A DNA stretch of 64,000 nt from Pontederia crassipes (GCA_030549335.1 CM060195.1:13998501-14062500); one strand, 5' to 3'; shown: positions 21,077 to 32,084, numbered from the stretch's first letter. Numbers and translations: made by a program. Notes: generated from the sequence alone by a model not told the origin.

Positions 21077-23166
21077 GGTTTTTTCATCTGCCTTCATATC
21101 CAGAACAATAAAATCTGCAGGAAAAACAAATTTATCAGCCTTTACCAAAACATCTCTTAATATTCCTCGGGGTCTCTTGCATGAAGAATCTGCGAATTGA
21201 AGAGTCATGCTTGTTTCTTCAAGTTCTCCATAACCTAGTTGCACAAATATAGAATGTGGCATTAAACTAATACTAGCACCAAGATCACATAAAGCTTGTG
21301 CACAAAAGAATTTTCCTATAGTGCAAGGTATGGTGAAGGTTCCAGGATCTTTTATTTTTCTAGGTATATCTCGATCGTAAATGGCACTACACTCTGATGT
21401 CAACAATACTCTCTCAGTGTTTTCAAACCTTCTTCTTGAAGATAATATATCCTTCATGAATTTAGCATAGCTCGGCATCATTTGTAAAGCTTCATGAAAA
21501 GGAATATTAATAGATAATTGCTTTAGAATATCAAGACAGCGAGAAAATTGCTTATCTAACTGTTCTTTGCGAAATTTCTGTGGATAGGGCAGATCCTTTA
21601 TGTCAGTTTCTTTTTTCTTCAGATTGATATCTTCAGTAGTCTGATCTTGTGTATTTAATGCTTCAGTTTCTTCTTTATGATCAATTATTCTTGGCAGGGA
21701 ATCTGATCTCAGACTTCTCAATTGTTTCCCACTTCTAAGAGTCACAGCTTTGGTCTCTTCTTTAGGATTTTCTCTGTATTGCTTGGAAGAGTCCCTGGTG
21801 CACGTCCTGCCATCATATTGGCCATCTGCCCTATTTGCATTTCTAAATTCCTGATTGTAGCATCTTGATTGTTTGCCCATGTTTCCATTGTCTTCTGCAT
21901 GGTTTGCATAGTGTCAATAACTCTTGCCATCATTTCTTCCATAAGATTAGTCGATTGTTGGACAGGAGCTTCTTGTTGCTTTCTCAAAAGTGTATAATTT
22001 TGTGGATGAGCTTGATTCTGAAATTTCTCAAAAACTTGCCCTTGGTTTGACCTGTAAGGAAACTTCTGATTGTTCCTCCAACCATAGTCATTATTCCTGA
22101 AAAATGGATTGGAGACAAAGTTAGCATTTTTAATATGATCAGGATTAGAAATGTTACCTTGAGGACAATAATTGCTCGCATGTCCTCCTCCACAGTTATT
22201 GCACACCATTAATGACATCATCTGCTCAAATTTTTGATTAAGTGACTCCAGCTGAGTCACTACTTCAGAAGAATTTTTACTTTCTATAGCATGCACATCA
22301 TGAGTTCGGCGAGGTGGTCTCCTTTCTTGACTTGACTTGAGGGCTACAGCTTCAATAATATCTTGTATCTCACTAGGACGTTTAGATCCCAGTACTGTCT
22401 CTCCTGCTGATTGATCGAGCTTATCTTGTTCTGCAGCTCGCAATCCATGGTAGAAATCTTCCATCACTTGCCACTTTGGAATTCTATTGTCAGGAACTCT
22501 GGCCAGCAGTTCCTTATATCGTTCCCAGGCTTCATATAACGTCTCGTTATCGTCTTGAACAAATGTCCTCAATTCTCTTCGATATTTGCCTGCCTTTTGT
22601 GGTGGGCAATATTTTCCAACAAACTTTTCTACCAGCTCCAACCAAGAATGAATCGATCCTGCAGGCAAAGTTTTAAACCAAGTGGAAGCTTTGTCACGTA
22701 AAGATTGAGGAAATAATAATAAACGAATAACTTCAGAAGCAACATTATTATTTCTAAAGGTGCTTAGAGTGGCAAGAAATTTGTCAAGGTGATCGTGAGG
22801 GTCTTCATGAAATCCTCCTCCAAATTGGGATGCTTGTATCATCCTCACGATTGCGGGATTTATCTCAAAATTATTTGCGTTAATATCAGGCAGCACGATG
22901 CATGATTCTCGGTCACTGTATCTGGCCGAGACATATTCTCTCATAGAAAGTTCTGCTTCATCTTCTTGCCGATTATTATGTGGTGGAACCAGTTCATTCT
23001 GTTGCTCCAGTCTCTGATTGTCGCGTGCTTGTTCCGCCATTTTTCTTATATTTCTTCGTAATCGACGATAGGTTCTTTCAATTTCAGGATCAAATTCCAA
23101 CAGTGGATTTGAACTTCTAGTGCGCTTATCAGAAGATTCCAGGATTGGTTGTGATTTAATTTTCAA
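21077..23166 (-). pseudogene. gag: gag-protease of the outer element, frameshifted and cut by element B
   Basis: Same gene as element B's gag-protease, nearly identical at the protein level. It begins at a TTG codon (23166) right after an in-frame TAA, with the first ATG at codon 43. Gag and the CX2CX3HX4C knuckle are intact. A run of five A in B is four here (21768-21771 on the plus strand), which shifts the frame after about 460 codons. In the new frame the linker and protease (CDLGASISLM) continue to the point where B is inserted, just before ILGRPFL. The frameshift inactivated this copy independently of B's insertion. Confidence 0.92.
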
Positions 23167-23399
23167 TTAGTATCTGCAACAACCAATTTTCAGTAAGATA
23201 AAAGAATAAAATAAAATATATACAAGAAGAAAGAAATTCAGATAATAGGTCACGAAAAATGTGTTTTTAACAAATAAAGTCTTTCGGCATGATAGAATTT
23301 GAAAATTCGTCATTAAAATTAATTTTCGAGAGGAACTTTTCAGAAATTCTTCAAACCAATACGAATACCAAATATTAATATCGACCAAAAGAATTTATG

Positions 23400-24550
23400 A
23401 TGATGTAACAAACCGCACAAAATAAGTCCGAACTAATTTGCGGCCGTAAAGTTAATAATCAGACATAATCAAAAATTATTTTCAGAGAGGAAATAAGATT
23501 GATCGGCCGTAATACAGAAATAGATTTACTGTCGAAATTAAATTAGTAATCCAAAGCTCGTTCGTCCGTAAAAATCATAAAACAGTGTTGATAGGGGTTC
23601 AACGTGAAGGCGTAAAAACTTGTTGGCTTATGGTCAAAACAACGTCGTAAAAATTAACACAGCGATGAATCATTTCGGCAATCAACTCCTCATATATAAA
23701 ATCATAGGCGTAAAGAACTAAAGTTGACATCCTTGGTCGTAAAATAGAACAGGGTTTCGGCCGAAATAAAAATCGGACGAAACGTCGACAAAATGTCTCA
23801 TTATGGCCGAGGAGGAGGATAATTCATATCGGCCGTAAAACAATGAGAATTAAGTCGAACGTGATCGTTGATGGCCGAGAAAGAAAAAATCACAAATAAA
23901 TTGGCCGAAAAGGTTGTAATATGGCGTAAAAACAAATGTTCAGAAATTTTACAGCCGTAAAACCATGAGATCAATTCTCGGCCGTAAAAAGAAAACATGA
24001 GATCATTCTCGGCCGTAAAAAAGATTAAATTGTCAATTAAGACGAGGTCACATCGGCCGAGATGAAGTCAACACGAGGCCGTAAAGAAAAATAGGGTTTC
24101 GGCCGAAATAATTTCGAATGAAACTTGTGAATATTACCCCACTCAAATGTCGAAAATTGAATCATTACGGCCGAAAGTGAATTAAGTCGATTCCTTACGG
24201 TCGTAAAACGAAATCAGATCAAATCCATATGAAAAGTTCAAACAATTAAAATGTTACGGCCGAGAATGAAAGTCGAAATTGATTTGAATAGGGCGTAAAA
24301 AAAAATTTAAACCATCGATAAACCGGGCGTAACAAGGTCAAATCAATATCCATTACTCATGGCATAAAACAACGTTCGGATAAAAATATTACGGCCGTAA
24401 AGATTGAAAGTTTAGAATTCAGAAATCATTCATTGCGAGGCCGTAAAATTAATAAAGCCGACACATCAAATTAAAGTCGTAAATCCATAAGTCGACAGTG
24501 TAATTCGGAAAATCCAATCGGCGTCGGATTTTAAACCGAAAGTAGATAAA
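23400..24550 (-). repeat. Leader of the outer element with GGCCGTAA motifs
   Basis: Counterpart of 10740-11700 on the other strand. TCGGCCGTAA, GGGCGTAA and TTACGGCCGA recur throughout. Alignable with B's leader but more diverged than the coding regions. Confidence 0.7.
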
Positions 24551-24707
24551 TTAAAAAATTGTTGTGACCTTTATCTGCAAAAGAAAAAAAAATTAGATTA
24601 TTCACAAAAATAATTAAAACAATTAATACATATTTATAAAGAATTATTTACACTTTATTTACATCTCCTAATAATTCATAAAAATCAGAAATTAATTAAT
24701 AAAATAT

Positions 24708-24725
24708 TCCCCGACAACGGCGCCA
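24708..24725 (-). other. Primer binding site, tRNA-Asp type
   Basis: In element sense TGGCGCCGTTGTCGGGGA, 6 bp after the LTR end. It matches the tRNA-Asp 3' end with one difference, and is a longer match than in element B. Confidence 0.88.
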
Positions 24726-24731
24726 AAAACT

Positions 24732-26531
24732 TGATGCGTTGAATTTGTAACAATAAAATTTGCTAGCAAGTGCACTAGTCGCTCAAGTAATATAGTAAAT
24801 AGGAGTAAGAGTGTCGAACCCACGATGAATATTATTAATTCAATATCTGGATTTATAAATTAATAAGAGAGGAAAACATGGATTTTTGGAAAGAGATTTT
24901 ATGAAATAAAATAAGGAAAATAAGATAAAAATAAGATAATGGTGTTGAAGTTAGGCCTTAGGATGAAAATAGATCAGGATAAATATTTGAACCATAAAAG
25001 ATAAATTTAATCTTTAAAGATGGATTAGAAATTTTCTCAAGTTATTAATTTACAAGATTAATATCACAGAGTTCACAAACGGGTAATTCTGCTATTTAAT
25101 CCGGTAAATCAAACTATCTTAAATTTAATCAAACCTAAAGTCCCACAAACTGGTATTCGTCAGATAAGATTAAAATTAAGATGCATTAATATGAAAATCC
25201 TAGACTATTAATCACTCCACAAACTGGTTAGATTAACAGACCACATAAACTTGATTCTCCACACACTAGTTATCAATTTTATGTCAATTATTAATTTCAC
25301 ATAAAATCAATTAATTTAATTAATGAATTCTGAAATTAAATAATCCACAAACTGGCAAGTACTCAACTCAGAAATCCAAATAATTAAATCAAAAGCATTA
25401 AGCACAATTAACTAATTGATCAGAAAAGATTAAAAGAAATAATATAGGGTCCAAATAGTTTCCCTTCAATAATAATCTCCTAAAATGAAATAAATAAAAA
25501 TATGGAGTTCATCCTAGAAATTCTGGAGAGATAATAACAAAGTAATAATAATTGGAAGAATTACACCCAAATAGACAAAAGTCGAAGCTTCGGATCACGG
25601 ACAGACAGTCGGGCAGCCTCTCGGACTTGATCAGGGTCGCGATCAACTTCCAGCCGTCGCACCTCTCTCCTCTTGGTCGTAGCCTGCAGAGCTCACGACT
25701 CACCGTGGAAGAAAACCTGAACTTCAGAGCACACCTTGGAACGACAGATTCTTCACGTATTTATAGGGTGCGGACGGCCTTCAATTTGATCTCGGTCGTA
25801 ACATCGTACGGTTGACTTTAAAATTATAAGATAAACTCGGCCAAAGATAAATCCTTTTATCATTACACCCAAAGATAAATCTTTCTTATCTGTACACCTT
25901 CATATATCTTGTTACGCCCAAAGATAAACTCGGCCAAAACAGAGAATCAAATCTTGTTACGCCCAAACAATTTTATCTTTACACCTTCATATATCGGCCA
26001 AACGGATGATTTCATTGCCATTACCCCCTCCAAATCTCGGCCGTAAGAAATTATTTTATCTTTATTCCCAAAGAGATAAAATTCCTTTTACTCCCTCCAA
26101 ATCTCGGCCGTAAGGAAGGAATTTAAATCTTGTTACGCCCAAACAATTTTATCTTTACACCTTTCGAATCTCGCCCAAAACGGCTTTATCTTCATGCCAT
26201 TACGCCCAAAAGATAAAATCCTTTATCTTTACCCCTTCAAATCTCACCCAAAACGGCTTGGGTGTAAAGCCAAATCTCGGCCGTAATGGTAAATTCTTCG
26301 GAATTCCGGTCGATACGGCACAATCCATCTAAATCTCGATTTTTCCTGCAAAATAATTATCAAAATTTAGTTAATCCATCCACAATTAAAATATTCAGAG
26401 AATTTAATAATTAAAATTGATAAATCCGGAATTACGATTAAAAGTGACTAAAAATGATGCATGCCATGATTAAATTATAGAAAAATTAATTAAAATAATA
26501 ATCTAAAATATGTTATATTTTGCATGCATCA
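24732..26531 (-). repeat. 5' LTR of the outer element (1800 bp)
   Basis: On the plus strand it runs TGATGCGTTG...TGCATGCATCA. U3 (25790-26531) has more GGGCGTAA/TTACGCCC copies than element B's LTR, which explains the greater length. The TATA box lies at 25758-25765 (minus strand) and the R/U5 ACCAGTTTGTGGA series around 25070-25370. Confidence 0.92.
25758..25765 (-). promoter_or_regulatory. TATA box of the outer element's 5' LTR
   Basis: TATTTATA on the plus strand, i.e. TATAAATA in element sense, in the same conserved context as the other family LTRs. Confidence 0.65.
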
Positions 26532-26745
26532 TATACGAACTGATCAGACACGATATCATTTATTAGTCATGGATCAATTGAATCGTAAGCAGGTTGCAGC
26601 CCAAGAGGATCAAGCATTACTTCATCACCTTGTAGAGGATGTCGCTCGGATCAATCGAGATGTTCATCAGATAGTCCGACACCACCAGATTCCTCCAGAT
26701 CCAGTGGATAGCACCTTTCCACCTCCACCACCAGAGTTTGATTAG
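26532..26745 (+). pseudogene. C-terminal tail of element E's post-pol protein
   Basis: An open frame runs in from the insertion point and ends at TAG 26743-26745 after PPPPPEFD. It is rich in Gln, Asp and His with a likely coiled coil (QEDQALLHHLVEDVARINRD) and a proline-rich end. The composition and position match the tail of the ATHILA ORF1-like gene at 2880, though sequence identity is low. The N-terminal part would lie beyond the outer element, off-window. The apparent ATG at 26524 belongs to the inserted LTR. Confidence 0.55.
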
Positions 26746-26824
26746 CAGGGTTGTGTCTTTCACTTCTGATCTTTTGTTATGTCCTTTTGCTATTTTAATG
26801 TACGCAAACTCGTCCGACTGATTG

Positions 26825-26862
26825 AACACTGAGACAATGTTTCTTTCAAATTCGGGGGTTGC
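26825..26862 (+). other. Diverged internal hairpin and polypurine tract (element E)
   Basis: AACACT-GAGAC-AATGTT makes a stem with one C/A mismatch, followed by CAAATTCGGGGGTTGCA. Same place relative to the post-pol frame as 18298-18336. Confidence 0.5.
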
Positions 26863-27204
26863 ACATGCATTTTATGTTTATTGCATCAAGATAATTATCT
26901 AAATATGTCTTGCATCACTTTTCACAGAGCTTTCCATATTTTATTGTTCTTAATCGACGATTTCAAGAACATCTCTTTGCTTATGAAATTATTTATCAAA
27001 AGTTTTCTTTTTTTTAAATATCGCCTTAGTATTGGGTTTTTGGATAAGAAGTTGGAGCTGATTCGAATTATTTTTCTTTGACGATCTTTATCTGTTAGTC
27101 TCTTCTAAAGCAGTCTTTTTATTGAATAAATATATTGAGCGAAAAAAATAATATAACTTCTAAAAAGAAGTTGAATAAAATGTTTATCTCTGACACCTTA
27201 GTGT

Positions 27205-27303
27205 GTTCAGGCCATTAGATCCGTTGGGGATTCTTGCTTGACGACCTAAGACCAACTAGTCTGGGATCCGTCGATCGAAAACCTATTACATGAACCACTT
27301 TGA
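27205..27303 (+). repeat. Single copy of the conserved ~100-bp block
   Basis: It shares GTGTTCxGG, TTAGATCCGT, ACGACCTAAG, CTGGGATCCGTCGATCG and AAAACCT with 18828-18926 of element B. It is much better conserved than the sequence around it. Confidence 0.65.
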
Positions 27304-27561
27304 GCAAGATGGAGGAAATGAAAAGAAAAAAAAAGGAGAAAACAAAAAGCTCATTTAATATTTATTCAAATTTTAGACTTCTTGGTTTTAGTTGAGACTA
27401 ATTGTTACATTGATTTAAAAAGGTCTTAGCATCATATATTCTTTGAAGCAGGAATTATTGGGAAAGAGAAGAGGTACTCTGGCGATAAATGAAAAAAAAA
27501 TTAAACAATGAGAAGAGAAAAGTATTAGTAATTTGATAAAGATCATATCTTATCTTGAATC

Positions 27562-27599
27562 TTACTTGAGGACAAGTAAATATTCAAACTTGGGGATTG
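27562..27599 (+). other. LTR-proximal hairpin and polypurine tract (element E)
   Basis: TTACTTG-AGGA-CAAGTAA (27562-27579) is a perfect stem that differs from element B by a compensated G-C to A-T pair. Then AAACTTGGGGATTG abuts the LTR TGATGC. Confidence 0.75.
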
Positions 27600-28657
27600 T
27601 GATGCATGCTCAATTTTATATATTTTAACAGATTAAGAAATTGAAAATTGAATGATCATGCATCAATTATCTTATTTTTCTTATAGAATATTATTCTTCT
27701 GATTTATTTTTTATTTTCTATGTAGGAGAAGAAAAACGGACCGTGTTACTTTGACACAGGCCATTTTTCAACATGTCGCATCACCACCAACACAGCCGGG
27801 ATAATTTTTGTCACGTGCTGATTGAAATGGTCCGTTTTGAGTCGACACGGACCGCGTTGTAATAAAGAGAACACGGCCCATGTCATGAGTGACACGATCC
27901 ATTTTGACACCAATCAACGATTATAAAAGGACCTCCACTTCCACACCAAAGGGAGGCAGCAGAGAAGGAAATCATCCATTCAGAAAGTCTTGTGGCTACT
28001 TTGTCTAGAGTCACATCTTAAAGTTTTATTTTCTTGCTCCTCTTTTGTACTCTGAATTTTGGCTTTATAATGTTTTATTCTTCAGCAATGGAGTAATCTT
28101 CCTTTATTAGTTTTATATTGTTGAACTCCACTGTTATTTTCATAAAAGATTATTTTCTGAATATGAATGTTCTGTTTGAATCAAATTTATTCTTAAACAT
28201 TCGTATCTCTCCCCTATCTAATCTGTGAGATTTAGTGGGGTGTGGACTTAGACTTACTCGGTTGAGAAGTCTTTGAGATGAATCAATCATTTATGTTTTA
28301 ATCCTTAAATATTTGGAGAATAATTTGGTTAAACTTTCTTCAAATATTTAACTGATACAATAGATAGGACATCTGGTTAGAGTCCTAATTTATTTTATTA
28401 TCATCAGATGTAATTTTCGTACTCGATTAACAGTGGAGGAATGCTTAGTAAAACCAACATTTCTTCTAATTGGTATTTATTTTTCTTGGATCTGCTCCTT
28501 ATTTCCTTTCTGATTATCTTCTTAATTCATTTTTCTACAAGAATTGTCATCTAGTAAGAGTGAGAGATAAAAGTCCTCGTGGGATCGATATCTTTTTACT
28601 ACTTGTGCGATCGGTATGCTTGCCGAACTTTTCTACTCTATAGAAAAGTAACCATAA
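27600..28657 (+). repeat. 3' LTR of element E (right end incomplete)
   Basis: Starts TGATGCATGC. U3 has repeated ACACGG(A/C)CC-like words (27733-27900) instead of TTACGGCCGA. TATAAAAGG is at 27922. U5 carries CCTCGTGGGATCGA and CTACTTGTGCGATCGG, matching the family U5. The final GCATCA is missing; at 28658 the sequence passes directly into the LTR of element F. Confidence 0.75.
27922..27930 (+). promoter_or_regulatory. TATA box of element E LTR (TATAAAAGG)
   Basis: Lies about 320 bp into the LTR, after the ACACGG-type words and before R/U5, as expected for an LTR promoter. Confidence 0.5.
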
Positions 28658-29054
28658 GACACCGATGTGGGTTGCCACCCCACGCTCAAGGTCATGACAC
28701 TAGAATTAAAGGAAAGATTACTTGTATTAAATATGATGAAACATAACATACAATTGGACCTCGGAAGGCACTAATGAACTCCTCCCAGTGTACAGTAGGT
28801 ATAGGAGTCTTATTACATATTGAAGATGCAAAAGACGTACCCTACGGGAACGTCACCTACTTGGCCATTCATAAGGATGGCCTTACAAGATAAATGCCCT
28901 AAGGGCGGATAACATGGTACTCCACAATATCACGTAGTGCGGGGCGACTGCATGTATTCCATGGTTTCGGCACTGAGCGGCCGAAAGCTATAAGTTGAGC
29001 GGCACTGGTGTCGTGAGGCTTCACGTTTCGTGTCACGAGAAAATGCCCCGAGAC
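28658..29054 (-). repeat. 3' LTR of element F, truncated
   Basis: Aligns with 31687-32084 with few changes and ends CCCCGAGACA on the plus strand. The segment equivalent to 31417-31686 is absent. Confidence 0.82.
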
Positions 29055-29068
29055 ATTCTCCCCCACCA
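29055..29068 (-). other. Polypurine tract of element F
   Basis: In element sense TTTGGTGGGGGAGAA directly precedes the LTR start TGTCTCGGGG. Confidence 0.75.
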
Positions 29069-31400
29069 AAGTCGGCGATGCCCCCGACGCCATTGTCCAG
29101 GCTTCCTCGGGGCCTTCATCTTCAGTCTTGACTTCGCTTGTCTCGTTCAATTATGCCTTCTTTGCCTTGACTTCTACTTCATCAGCATCGCGCAGCGCCA
29201 GGAATGCCCGCTCCTTGGGGTCTCGCTGAGGACTCCTCCCTCAGGCCTGCGTCGCTTACTGATCCTTCGTCCGATCCAGGGTCATCACTTGTGCAGCGCC
29301 AGTGGAGTCCGCCATGAGCGGTGTGACTTCATCAAGCAACTATCCGTCCATCAAGTCTCTGTTGGCTTCACTTCTCTTCGACTTGCGCAACGTCAACTTG
29401 TGTGGTTTCGCTTCTTTGGGGTGAAACAACTCTTGTATGCCTTCAGAAATAGCTCGGGAAAGAGTTGCTTCAGGGTCGTGCAGAACACGATGAAGAGTCT
29501 CGTCATTTGACCTACATGACTTGACTCGATGCCTTCATGTTACGGATGGCCGCAACATAAGGTCTCCCTTCCGTCGAATGCGAAGTACGGGACCATCTCA
29601 CCCTCGATGATCTCTCTTGAATTTCGATGGCTTGAAACAGCACAAGCTCTTCGATGTCGACCAGCTTGTCTGCTTCGGGTGCCTTGCGTCGCTATGATGA
29701 GCGACTAGAGTCTTCCCACGGATGCTTCGAGATGCTTCAGGTCTCTTTGTGGGCTTGACTCAACGTCTCTATGTTGCAAATGATTATAACGTAGAGTCTT
29801 CCATTCCTCCGCCGAGTGAAGAGTGCATGCCCATCTAGCCGATGCTGAACAATGCGATCTTGACCTTCAGTCCCAGCTTGTCAAGGCTTGCATAATTGAT
29901 GAGCTGCTACTTCCTCTGTCCGACGTCTCGATGGGATCCATCTTTGCCACATTCCATATCGTCGCGATGACAACGCCATCCTGAGTTTGCCACATCTTGC
30001 AGGGTTCTTGGATATGCCTTCTTCCAATCCTGGGACCTCCTTTGAAGCTTAGGCAACACCTTTGGGGTATGGACGGGGCGAGATCATTGTGCTCGTTCAT
30101 GAAGAGGATGCACCTTGGATGCTCGTTCATCCGCAACTTAGACGAAGTAATGCCATTGCGCTTGTCGGCTGTGATCATGCACCTTTGACATACTTATCCA
30201 CCGGACGGTTGACCCTTGTGAAAGAATAGCCGTTCCGGATCTTCAACGAACCATGGGGTGTTCGTGAAGACGCTCCGCTTGGGTAAGCAGATTGCGGTTG
30301 GTGAACTCATGGCTTGAGCTCCCAACATTACCTCCATCTCCATTCGAAGGGACAACATCGCTAATGTGTGCTTCGAAACATTTGGATTGCGATCCTTGGA
30401 GGCCACTTCGATTGCTCGAGGCACTGTCCGAGAGGAAAGGGTACTCCTTCCTTCGGTTGGCAGCGGAACGCTTGATAGCAGCATGTCAAGGTTCGCCGAT
30501 GCTCGACGCTCAAACCATTTGCCGAATTGGTCATTGAATTGAGGCGTCAATTTGCGTTGGCATGTAGCAGGTTCGTCCCAACCCTTGATGGATGACACCA
30601 CGCCGCTTGCGGGACGACACTTGATGAGGCAGGCAAGACTGACAGCTCATCCGCGAGTGTTTGGAAGTAATCAACGCTTTGCTCCATTCTTGAAAGTCAT
30701 TGAGACGTGGCAGACGATGCTGCGGCACGACAAGATGCTTGTGATTGATGCTCCTTAGCCGAAAAGATGATATTCCTTAGCCGAAAAGGGCTCATGAACC
30801 TTGATGCTTGAACTTGAGCCAACTCTTCCCGTGAAGCGGTTGTGCACTTCACGTTGCATGACTGGGCATGCGATGCGATGCCATGAAATACCGAGCAGCG
30901 CCAGGTTGTCATGATAGTGCATGACTGACCCCGTTTAACCAGGTTGTCATGAATGTGACACGGGTCCTCCGAGTTACACAATGTTTGAGCAAGCGACCTC
31001 TTGGTATGGGTAACGCAAGACCATCATGCGGAGCATATGGCCACCCTTGACGCAGCGCGGCACTTCAAGATTCCCTTGACTGTATGCCTGGTGTGATTGA
31101 TCTGCTCGAGTGAGTGCCACGTGACCGTCCCGGTTAAACGGGGCGATCAATCCGCCATCATAATGCATGACAGACGTTCCTTGACACGACACGGGTGTAT
31201 GAGGAACATGCTGCGGGGCACGACTGAGCGTGCGGCGAGGAAGCTTGTCACGCATTCCTCGTTGGCATCCATGATCGAAGACCATGGTACCAGTGCACCT
31301 GGGCGTGATGGAGTTTTTGAGCGGAAGCACTTTTCCTACGCCAGGCACATCACGACGACACAAGCGAGTTATCATCGCTGGGTAATCCGAGTAGGAGGAA
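29069..31400 (-). other. Interior of element F, no recognisable protein
   Basis: A GC-richer 2.3 kb with no open frame longer than about 135 codons. The longest one in element sense (30974-31375, 133 codons) starts just after the PBS, in the place of gag. It has no Gag, zinc-knuckle or protease motif and is covered by comparable frames on the other strand. I see no RT or integrase motif on either strand. Confidence 0.6.
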
Positions 31401-31414
31401 CTGCTCTGATACCA
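31401..31414 (-). other. Primer binding site, initiator tRNA-Met type
   Basis: In element sense TGGTATCAGAGCAG, two bases after the LTR end. This is the classic plant PBS complementary to the 3' end of initiator tRNA-Met. Confidence 0.88.
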
Positions 31415-31416
31415 CT

Positions 31417-32084
31417 TGTCACGGGGTCATTCTCGGACACTAGACCACGTGCGGTGACTAGGCGGATAGACATCTAGCCAAGCCTGTTTTGAGTTTGCAG
31501 CGGAAGTTTTATGTTCGAGATGACTATGCCGAGAGTCGCTCTTATAGGCATTCAATCACGGACATGACTAGAGTGTTGGACTACTCGTCATGGGACCGTG
31601 GCATTAGCGCGTTGTGGTACTAATGCATGCGCTTGGGTGCTTAAAGTCCGAAGGGGCGACTAAGGGACCATGGGAAGCCACGAAGGGACACCGATGTGAG
31701 TTGCCACCCCACGCTCAAGGCCATGACACTAGAATTAAAGGAAAGATTACTTGTATTAAATATGATGAAACATAACATACAATTGGGCCTCGGAAGCCCC
31801 TAGTGAACTCCTCCTAATGAACCATAGGTATAAGAGTATTATTACATATTGAAGATGTAAAAGACGCACCCTACGAGAACGTCACCTACTTAACCATTCA
31901 TAAGCATGGCCTTACAAGATAAATGCTCTAAGGGCGGATAACTTGGTACTCCGCAATATTACGCAATGCGGGGCGGCTGCATGTGTTCCATGGTTTTGAC
32001 ACTGAGCGGCAGAGAGTTATAAGTTGAGTGACACTAGTACCGTGAGGCTTCACGCTTCGTGTCACGGGAAAATGCCCCGTGACA
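31417..32084 (-). repeat. 5' LTR of element F (668 bp)
   Basis: Bounded by the perfect inverted ends TGTCACGGGG (31417-31426) and CCCCGTGACA (32075-32084). Confidence 0.85.

Larger units (their letters stand above)
1287..26531 (-). mobile_element. Outer Athila-like LTR retrotransposon (minus strand, split by element B)
   Basis: Read right to left the order is: 5' LTR (24732-26531), PBS for tRNA-Asp, motif-rich leader, gag-protease, then element B at 9005-21071. After B come the rest of protease, RT, RNase H and integrase, a motif-rich spacer, an ATHILA ORF1-like gene, two polypurine tracts and the 3' LTR, of which only 1287-1638 remains before it is cut by another LTR. Without B the visible part is about 13 kb. 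It carries frameshifts in gag and at the end of pol, a 21-bp deletion in pol and a stop codon in the post-pol gene, so it is not autonomous. Its right flank should carry a 5-bp duplication TATAC (26532-26536); the partner is off-window. Confidence 0.9.
26532..28657 (+). mobile_element. Element E: 3' part of a related Athila-like retrotransposon
   Basis: It holds the tail of a post-pol reading frame, a diverged internal hairpin and polypurine tract, one copy of the conserved ~100-bp block, the LTR-proximal hairpin and tract, and an LTR (27600-28657). It is a different subfamily: the order is the same but its U3 lacks the TTACGGCCGA motif. Its left side is cut by insertion of the outer element and its right end by a junction with element F. 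Confidence 0.82.
28658..32084 (-). mobile_element. Element F: non-autonomous LTR retrotransposon
   Basis: It has direct terminal repeats (28658-29054 and 31417-32084), a PBS complementary to initiator tRNA-Met and a polypurine tract in the right places for minus orientation. The ~2.35-kb interior has no recognisable gag or pol, so it resembles a LARD/TRIM-type element mobilised in trans. The left (3') LTR keeps only its last ~397 bp of plus-strand order. The right flank base group after 32084 is CGCGG; no partner can be checked. Confidence 0.8.

Noticed and set aside
28899-31477. Many 60-170-codon frames on both strands in element F
   Set aside because: GC-richer sequence yields frames on both strands; none has retroviral or host-gene motifs.
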